Below the pieces are notes generated by a model, which was not told the DNA's origin, made no database searches, and worked only from the letters and a program-made list of their open reading frames with translations. 64,000 nucleotides of DNA, from assembly GCA_038321775.1 (NCBI GenBank), contig JBBQFI010000004.1, positions 210,702-274,701 on the forward strand, in the 5' to 3' direction. How positions within the stretch are numbered: the stretch's first letter is position 1; each line of letters opens with the position of its first letter. The DNA is from JBBQFI01 sp038321775 (GTDB lineage Bacteria; Verrucomicrobiota; Verrucomicrobiia; Chthoniobacterales; UBA10450). This document shows positions 58,749-64,000 of the stretch, piece by piece. A program made the translations under genes and the position numbers.

Positions 58749-60277
58749 ATGCCCAGCAAACCAGCGGGACGGCGCAACTGTTGGGTAACGAGCTCGAGCG
58801 GCGCGACGAAAGTTTTCGGCGGCGGGCCACGCATTTCCGGTTCGTCGTTGCGCACGACGGACGCATAAACTTCTTCATAACGTCCGGCGGCTTTTTCCCA
58901 CGAAAAATCCCGGGCCATGGCGCGCGCGACCAACTTCATCCAAGTCCCCGAATCATTAAATGTTTCTCGCGCACGCTTGATCGTGTCCCAAAACGCTTCC
59001 GCGGAAGAATCGTAATAAAGAAAGCCGTAACCCGAATCGCTCCAAAGATCGTGATCTTCGATGATTTCCTGAATGCCACCGGCCGCTCGCGCAATCGGCA
59101 ACGCGCCGTAGCGCAAACTGTACATTGCGCTCACACCGCTCGGTTCAAAACGCGACGGGATTAATGTCACATCACTTCCGGCTTCGATGAGGTGCGCTAA
59201 CTTTTCGTCGTAGGTTTTTCGATAAGCGAACTTCCTCGGATATTTTCGGGCGGCGACGGCCAGACCAATTTCGAAACCGGGGTCGCCCTCACCGAGAATA
59301 ATCAAGCGCACATCATCAGAAAGCAGCCGATCGAGAATCGGCATCAACGCGTCGAAACCTTTTTCCGGCACGAGTCGCGTGACCATTCCGCAAACCATCC
59401 CAACGGGCGACGGAGCAAGCTCGAACGTTTGCAAGAGTTCGGCACGACAGAATTGTTTGCCTTCCAGATTATCGCCGTCGTAACGCACCGGCAGCAAATG
59501 ATCGACCGCGGGATTCCAACGCTCGTAATCCGCGCCGCTCAAGATCGCGACAATCTTGTGCGCATTTTCGCGCAACACATGTTCCAAACCGGAGGCAAAT
59601 TCGGGCTTCGCGATCTCTTGAAGATATCGCTGACTCACCGTCGTGATTTTATCCGCGTAAAGAATGCCGCCTTTGAGGAGATTCAAGCGACCGAAGAATT
59701 CGACGCCGCGGAGCGAGAAATATTTTTCTGGCAGATTCGTTAGGCTAAAATCAAGTCCCCAAAAACTTCCCTGCTCGGCGAGATGATGAATGGTGAGGAC
59801 GGTGGAGAAGGGCAATTGCTGTTCTTTGACGAGCACGGGAACGAGAGCCGCTGCCCAGTCGTGCACGTGCAGAATCTGCGGTGCGGGCGCCAGACGACGC
59901 GCTAATTCGAGCGCAGCTTTGCTGAAGAAAATGAAACGCGCGGCGTTGTCCTCATAGGCTTCGCCGTGTTCGCCGTAAATTCCGGAGCGATCAAAAAATT
60001 CGTCGCAACGAATGAAGTAAATCTGCACACCACCAGCCGTTCGCCCTTCCAAAAACTCCGCGACATGGTTTTGAGTTCCGACGCGCACATCCACGGTGAT
60101 ACCGGTATCGCGGGCAACGACTGCTGGATTCTCCCGGATCTCTTTATAGAACGGCAACGCGCAAGCGACTTCATGACCACGAGCTCGCAGTTCGCGAGGC
60201 AACGCTTCCAGCACATCGACCAACGCGGAAGCGCGTGTAAGCGGCGGACCTTCGCTGCTGATCATTAAGATTCTCAT
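58745..60277 (-). CDS. glgA: Glycogen/starch synthase-like GT5, divergent nucleotide-sugar loop
   Basis: 510 residues. GT5 features: MRILMISSEGPPLTRASALV, ILHVHDWAAALVPVLVKEQQ, TVLTIHHLAEQGSFWGLDFS, MVCGMVTRLVPEKGFDALMP, and FEPSGVSAMYSLRYGALPIA with the catalytic Glu. The N-terminal K-x-G-G-L loop, which binds ADP-glucose and is almost invariant in GlgA, is replaced: residues 14-21 read TRASALVD. Therefore donor specificity or activity may be altered. Normal GlgA makes alpha-1,4-glucan from ADP-glucose. No glgB, glgC or glgP is in the window. Convergent with the broken pyrophosphatase, overlapping by 4 bases. Confidence 0.82.
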   Translation of the reverse strand: MRILMISSEGPPLTRASALVDVLEALPRELRARGHEVACALPFYKEIRENPAVVARDTGITVDVRVGTQNHVAEFLEGRTAGGVQIYFIRCDEFFDRSGIYGEHGEAYEDNAARFIFFSKAALELARRLAPAPQILHVHDWAAALVPVLVKEQQLPFSTVLTIHHLAEQGSFWGLDFSLTNLPEKYFSLRGVEFFGRLNLLKGGILYADKITTVSQRYLQEIAKPEFASGLEHVLRENAHKIVAILSGADYERWNPAVDHLLPVRYDGDNLEGKQFCRAELLQTFELAPSPVGMVCGMVTRLVPEKGFDALMPILDRLLSDDVRLIILGEGDPGFEIGLAVAARKYPRKFAYRKTYDEKLAHLIEAGSDVTLIPSRFEPSGVSAMYSLRYGALPIARAAGGIQEIIEDHDLWSDSGYGFLYYDSSAEAFWDTIKRARETFNDSGTWMKLVARAMARDFSWEKAAGRYEEVYASVVRNDEPEMRGPPPKTFVAPLELVTQQLRRPAGLLGI

Positions 60278-60444
60278 CGCGTGACGTTAAATCGTTTTTC
60301 GAACGGAAACGAAAAGAGAATTCTTTTCAATATTAAATGCACTGGCGCATCCGAACTCTCGGTGATTCACGAATTCAAGCGACCCAATCTTTCCGAAATG
60401 TATGTCTCGGGGAGACTTCACCGCTGCTTCAACCACAACCCCAT

Positions 60445-63400
60445 ATGATTAAGAAAATTTGCCGACGATTTATCTCCGGAACGTTGTTGCTTTGCTCATT
60501 AGTATTGTTAGCTGTCGCTTTCATTCCGAGCGTCGCCAACGTGTTCGGCCAACTGAATCTCTTTGACGCTCAACAGGGACTGCCGGACTTGGACAACCGG
60601 CCGGGAATGTTGAAGCCAAACGCGGGCCAAATTGCTCTGGCTACAGGTCTCGGCGCAAAGGTCGAGTGGAATAAATTCGGCACCGTTCACACCATGATTA
60701 AGTATGGTGGCTTTTTGGCTACAGGCTTGTCCGGCGATCCTGCCTCGGCCGCGCGCCAATGGATTCGCACGAACCGCACATTATTTCGCCTTTCCGATCA
60801 AGCGGTAACGGATCTCGAATTAGTGAGCGATGGAACGATGCCTAATAGTCAGGCGCACGCGGTTCTTTTCCGTCAACGTTTTGGAACCCTGGCACCGACC
60901 CAGGATGGTTTGATCAACGTGGCGATTGTTAATGGCAACGTCTATCACGTGTGGTCAAATTCGGCCGGAGATCAGGCCGTGCCAGGAGCAGCCACGCTCA
61001 CTCCAACTCAAGGCTGGCTTATCGCCGCCGCCAACGTGAATCACAATGTGCCGGTTGCAGATGTGGTGAGCGCAAATCTTGATAAGCAAAACAACTGGAC
61101 GGTGCTTAAGATTACCGGCTTTCCGCAGGATCAGTTGGTCCGCCTAACGGCTTTGCCGACACCGACAAATGGTGTGCGACCGGCCTACGAGGCGAACGTC
61201 GTATATGTGCAAGGCCACGTTGCCGACGCCTATACCGTTTTCGTTGACGCGCAGACGGGCGCAATTCTGTACCGGATCAATCGAGTTAACTGGGATATAG
61301 CTGCAGGTCCGCAAACGCAGGTCTTTCAGGGAACATATGATCCGCACGTGTTTCCCTGCGCAACAGCGCGGCATCATTTCATGGTCCCGGCTGGCCAGCT
61401 ACGAATCGTGGTTCAGGTCAGCGCAGGAATTCCGACCAATGATCTGACCGTCAGTCTCTTGTTTGGTCCGGACCCAACGCCTGTTCTCCTAGCGACTGAG
61501 GATACCGGAACGAGCAGTGAAGTCTTGACCTACATCCCGGGCGGTGGCGTGCCCCCCGGCGAGTATCAAGTTCAGATTTGTCAAACGCCTAACACGATGG
61601 GTGTGCCGCAGATGGCTCCATTTAATTACGCGGGTACTTTTACCTATGACGATACGCCGGTGCCAAACGCGGGCGTACCTTATCCGCCAAAGTGGAAATA
61701 TTTCACGGCTAACCCTCTTCTGGATTACAGCAGCACAGACGTTCGAAGAATAGGTTGCTGGGAATCTGCACCGGGTGGCGTGCCATCTCCCGGCTGCCAG
61801 AATGAGGAGATCAACCTCGCTTCGCGCGCTCCGTGGGATTACATATTTAGAACTGGCACTTTTACTGCCACAACTCGCGGCAACAACGCACAAACCGCGG
61901 AATCATGGGGTAGTCCGCTTACTCCTTCCACCCCATATAGTCCCGCCAGTGCTACTCGCGAGTACATCTTTCCGTGGGTCAATAACTGGAAGACTTCCGG
62001 CGCGATGGGTAAAGGGTGCGATCCGACAGTGCTGGTTCACGATGGTATGTCTAATGCCGACATCGACGCGGCCATCGTTCAACTTTTCGTGACGCACAAT
62101 CGCTTTCACGACTTTTCCTACTTCCTTGGCTTTACCGAGCGGAATTCGAACCTGCAGTTGGACAACCTCGGTAATACCCAGGCTACGCGCGAGAATGACC
62201 CAGAAGTCGGAAATGTTCAGGCCGGCGCGGTTTCGGGCGGACCAAACGGTATGTACCTCGGCCGCGACAACGCCAACCAGATCACGTTGCAAGACGGCAC
62301 TCCCGGCATCACGAACCAATATCTTTTCCAGCCTATCGCTGCAGCTCTATACAGTCCATGCGTGGACGGGGACGCGGACGTAGGCATCGTCGGGCATGAG
62401 TACACTCATGCCATTTCGAACCGCATGGTTGGCGGTCCCGATGTGAGTATCTCCGGCGCACAAGGCGGCGCCATGGGAGAAAGCTGGAGCGACCTCGACG
62501 CGGCGGAATACCTCTGGGAAAATGGCTTTGTGCCTACCAGCGACGAAGACCCAACTGCTGTCGGCATCTATGCGACGCAGAACAAGAAGGTTGCCATCCG
62601 TAATTACTCGTTAGCTATCAATCCCCTTAACTACAGTAATGTAGGTTTCGACACGCCCGGCCCGGAAGTCCATGCCGATGGAGAAATCTGGAACGGCACG
62701 AACTGGGAGGTGCGACAAGCGTTGGTCGACAAGTACAACGCGCAATTTCCATACACAGACATGGTCCGGCAAAAGGGCTGTGCTGAAGGAAAGTTCGCGC
62801 CCGAAACTTGTCCCGGAAACCGGCGCTGGGTCCAGTTGATGTATGACGCTTTCCTACTCCAGCCGGGCGCGACGAGCATGTTAGACGCTCGTGATGCCAT
62901 GCTGGCGGCCGATGTAGCAAGATTTGGCGGCGCCAACCAGGTGGAAATCTGGCGCGCATTTGCCAAGCGGGGAATGGGAGTCGATGCCTTCACCAACGGG
63001 ACTGGAGATACCGCGCCCATACCTAGCTTTGATTCCCCGGTCGAAACTAACGAGGCAGCCATTACCTTCCAGGTCGTGGCTTCAGATGAAGGTAACGCGG
63101 CGATCACCAACGCCAAAATTATTGTCGGGCGATTCCAAACGCGGTCCCGCCAAATTGCCGATACCGATCCGGCAACTGTGGTTGATAACAGCACCCCAAC
63201 GACGCATCGCATGACCTCCAATCTTTCCGCCACGGCGAAATTTGTACCTGGCACCTACGAGCTGATCGTCCAGGCGCCGGGCTACGGGATTCAACGCTTT
63301 ACACGCTCCTTCGCCGCCAACCAGACGGATACACTCGTTATCTCGATGCCGACAAATCGTGCTTCGCTGACCAAAGGTGCAACCGTGACCACAACTGCAA

Positions 63401-64000
63401 ATACAGCCGACAAGAACAATCTTATCGACGACACGGAAGACACCGGCGCCCAAATCAAAACCGTAGCTCCTGTGGCAGGCGGTTCCGTAACAGTCGATCT
63501 CGCGGGTAGCACTGCAGTGACGGTAACGAACGTCACCGTCAGCGCGTCCGCTGGTCCAAACAACCCAGGACGTTTTACTGGAATTCGGAAATTTGAAATC
63601 CGTACCTGCAATGGAACCTGCGCCGACCCAGTGGCGGACTTTACAAACATAGCATTCACCAGTCCCGACGATGCGTTCCCCGGTGATGTTCCGCGTCCGC
63701 TGCAACCGAACTTGAATGCGAGAAATTTCAAGCTCACCACGCCCGCGTTGGCTACGCACGTGCAGCTTCGTGTGCTAACTACACAATGCACGGGGCAGAC
63801 GAGATTTGCGGGCGATCAGGACGACGATCCCTTTAATGACTCTGACTGCGCGAGCTCACCGAGCGGGGCGATTGCAAGGGCGACGGAGTTAGAAGTCTTT
63901 ACCTCAACACCAGCAATACCAATAAGCGCTGTCTCTCGAAAGACCCATGGCGCACAAGGCACCTTCGACGTTAGTCTGCCTCTCACAGGCAATCCTGGCA
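60445..64000 (+). CDS. Secreted M36 (fungalysin-type) metallopeptidase, C-terminus outside window
   Basis: At least 1185 codons from the ATG at 60445; the frame is open to the right edge. Signal peptide (CRRFISGTLLLCSLVLLAVA). The propeptide region includes FTP/PepSY-like stretches (VLFRQRFGTLAPTQDGLINV, VYVQGHVADAYTVFVDAQTG). A jelly-roll-like segment (about residues 295-380: FMVPAGQLRIVVQVSAGIPT, PGGGVPPGEYQVQICQTPNT) lies between propeptide and catalytic domain. Zinc site H651-E652-x-x-H655 in VGHEYTHAI with Glu679 in GAMGESWSDLD. C-terminal beta domains follow, and the window ends in SRKTHGAQGTFDVSLPLTGN, a module repeated in Verrucomicrobia exported proteins. Probably an extracellular protease. 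Confidence 0.9.
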   Translation, partial: MIKKICRRFISGTLLLCSLVLLAVAFIPSVANVFGQLNLFDAQQGLPDLDNRPGMLKPNAGQIALATGLGAKVEWNKFGTVHTMIKYGGFLATGLSGDPASAARQWIRTNRTLFRLSDQAVTDLELVSDGTMPNSQAHAVLFRQRFGTLAPTQDGLINVAIVNGNVYHVWSNSAGDQAVPGAATLTPTQGWLIAAANVNHNVPVADVVSANLDKQNNWTVLKITGFPQDQLVRLTALPTPTNGVRPAYEANVVYVQGHVADAYTVFVDAQTGAILYRINRVNWDIAAGPQTQVFQGTYDPHVFPCATARHHFMVPAGQLRIVVQVSAGIPTNDLTVSLLFGPDPTPVLLATEDTGTSSEVLTYIPGGGVPPGEYQVQICQTPNTMGVPQMAPFNYAGTFTYDDTPVPNAGVPYPPKWKYFTANPLLDYSSTDVRRIGCWESAPGGVPSPGCQNEEINLASRAPWDYIFRTGTFTATTRGNNAQTAESWGSPLTPSTPYSPASATREYIFPWVNNWKTSGAMGKGCDPTVLVHDGMSNADIDAAIVQLFVTHNRFHDFSYFLGFTERNSNLQLDNLGNTQATRENDPEVGNVQAGAVSGGPNGMYLGRDNANQITLQDGTPGITNQYLFQPIAAALYSPCVDGDADVGIVGHEYTHAISNRMVGGPDVSISGAQGGAMGESWSDLDAAEYLWENGFVPTSDEDPTAVGIYATQNKKVAIRNYSLAINPLNYSNVGFDTPGPEVHADGEIWNGTNWEVRQALVDKYNAQFPYTDMVRQKGCAEGKFAPETCPGNRRWVQLMYDAFLLQPGATSMLDARDAMLAADVARFGGANQVEIWRAFAKRGMGVDAFTNGTGDTAPIPSFDSPVETNEAAITFQVVASDEGNAAITNAKIIVGRFQTRSRQIADTDPATVVDNSTPTTHRMTSNLSATAKFVPGTYELIVQAPGYGIQRFTRSFAANQTDTLVISMPTNRASLTKGATVTTTANTADKNNLIDDTEDTGAQIKTVAPVAGGSVTVDLAGSTAVTVTNVTVSASAGPNNPGRFTGIRKFEIRTCNGTCADPVADFTNIAFTSPDDAFPGDVPRPLQPNLNARNFKLTTPALATHVQLRVLTTQCTGQTRFAGDQDDDPFNDSDCASSPSGAIARATELEVFTSTPAIPISAVSRKTHGAQGTFDVSLPLTGNPG

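Larger units (their letters stand above)
555..59745. repeat. Dispersed 9-mer TCGTTAGGC / GCCTAACGA, 38 exact copies
   Basis: Exact copies read as TCGTTAGGC on the plus strand start at 555, 714, 2303, 12025, 12411, 24321, 28009, 31473, 32773, 40879, 41679, 42229, 43862, 44691, 51073, 53157, 59737. As GCCTAACGA they start at 6489, 7962, 14927, 19873, 21814, 25028, 28441, 29133, 29462, 30542, 31572, 32705, 35406, 38519, 43391, 45166, 47875, 53559, 54043, 54837, 55766. Two are attC cores; nearly all others are inside genes. Hand count: 17 plus and 21 minus; about 0.5 expected by chance. One-mismatch copies add roughly fifteen more. Confidence 0.9.

Noticed and set aside
57775..58788. Long plus-strand reading frame of 337 codons across the mannosyltransferase and pyrophosphatase remnant
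   Set aside because: Its first half is the antisense of the membrane mannosyltransferase and has no protein-like character; only the pyrophosphatase part is real, and that is broken.
555..59745. Interpreting TCGTTAGGC copies as terminators or as transposon target duplications
   Set aside because: Copies are mostly single and inside genes, with no nearby inverted partner or T-tract and no element between direct copies.
555..59745. Interpreting the 9-mer as a strand-polar Chi- or KOPS-like site
   Set aside because: Orientation is balanced (17 versus 21) with no switch visible over 64 kb; a full-genome strand plot would be needed to revive the idea.
1..64000. CRISPR array, tRNA or rRNA genes
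   Set aside because: No regularly spaced direct repeats of 25-40 bases, no cloverleaf-like segments with CCA-type ends and no rRNA-like sequence were noticed in the non-coding gaps.

Overview
The window is chromosomal DNA from what looks like a soil or freshwater member of the Verrucomicrobiota, perhaps of the Chthoniobacterales/Udaeobacter type. The evidence is a DUF1501/DUF1800 pair, Verrucomicrobia-style secreted repeat domains, a PUR-family nucleic-acid-binding protein, divergent DXS and GlgA sequences, and an integron-type attC array. This placement is inferred from protein character, not from a marker gene.

Layout: (1) 1-5284: end of a secreted DUF1501/DUF1800 pair, divergent from xseB-dxs. 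(2) about 5285-11606: nine small minus-strand gene cassettes separated by attC recombination sites, with no integrase in view (a CALIN). Cargo includes a VOC protein, a lipoprotein, a frameshifted FkbM methyltransferase, a 498-residue SIR2-family protein (candidate antiphage effector) and small membrane or secreted proteins. (3) 11940-24055: housekeeping genes: an ABC ATPase, an SDR, scpA, rodA, a SprT-like metalloprotein, folP-cdaA (c-di-AMP cyclase), rnr, a PUR protein and ppdK. (4) 24065-47801: a large exopolysaccharide locus. It has a Wzy-like ligase fused to a tetratricopeptide-type region and a divergent initiating phosphoglycosyltransferase. These are followed by a tightly coupled minus-strand run of nine glycosyltransferase-like genes, two acyltransferases, a second polymerase-like protein, a Wzx flippase, a Wzc-like tyrosine kinase, a Wza-like export protein and a beta-barrel. 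(5) 48051-60277: a small secreted protein, an SDR, a hybrid histidine kinase, threonine ammonia-lyase, single-chain GcvP, a flavin amine-oxidase/UGM-like protein, a PIG-V-like membrane mannosyltransferase, a broken inorganic pyrophosphatase and a GlgA-like synthase. (6) 60445 to the right edge: an incomplete secreted M36 (fungalysin) metallopeptidase.

The most striking signal is not a gene. The 9-mer TCGTTAGGC (or its complement GCCTAACGA) occurs 38 times by hand count, about one per 1.7 kb, in both orientations and in several codon phases, mostly inside ordinary genes; about 0.5 would be expected by chance. It contains the integron attC core GTTAGGC and is the same sequence that ends several cassettes. 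It behaves like a dispersed DNA-level signal (an uptake-sequence, chromosome-organisation or recombination motif) and I know of no description of it.

No CRISPR array, rRNA, tRNA, transposase or integrase was found.
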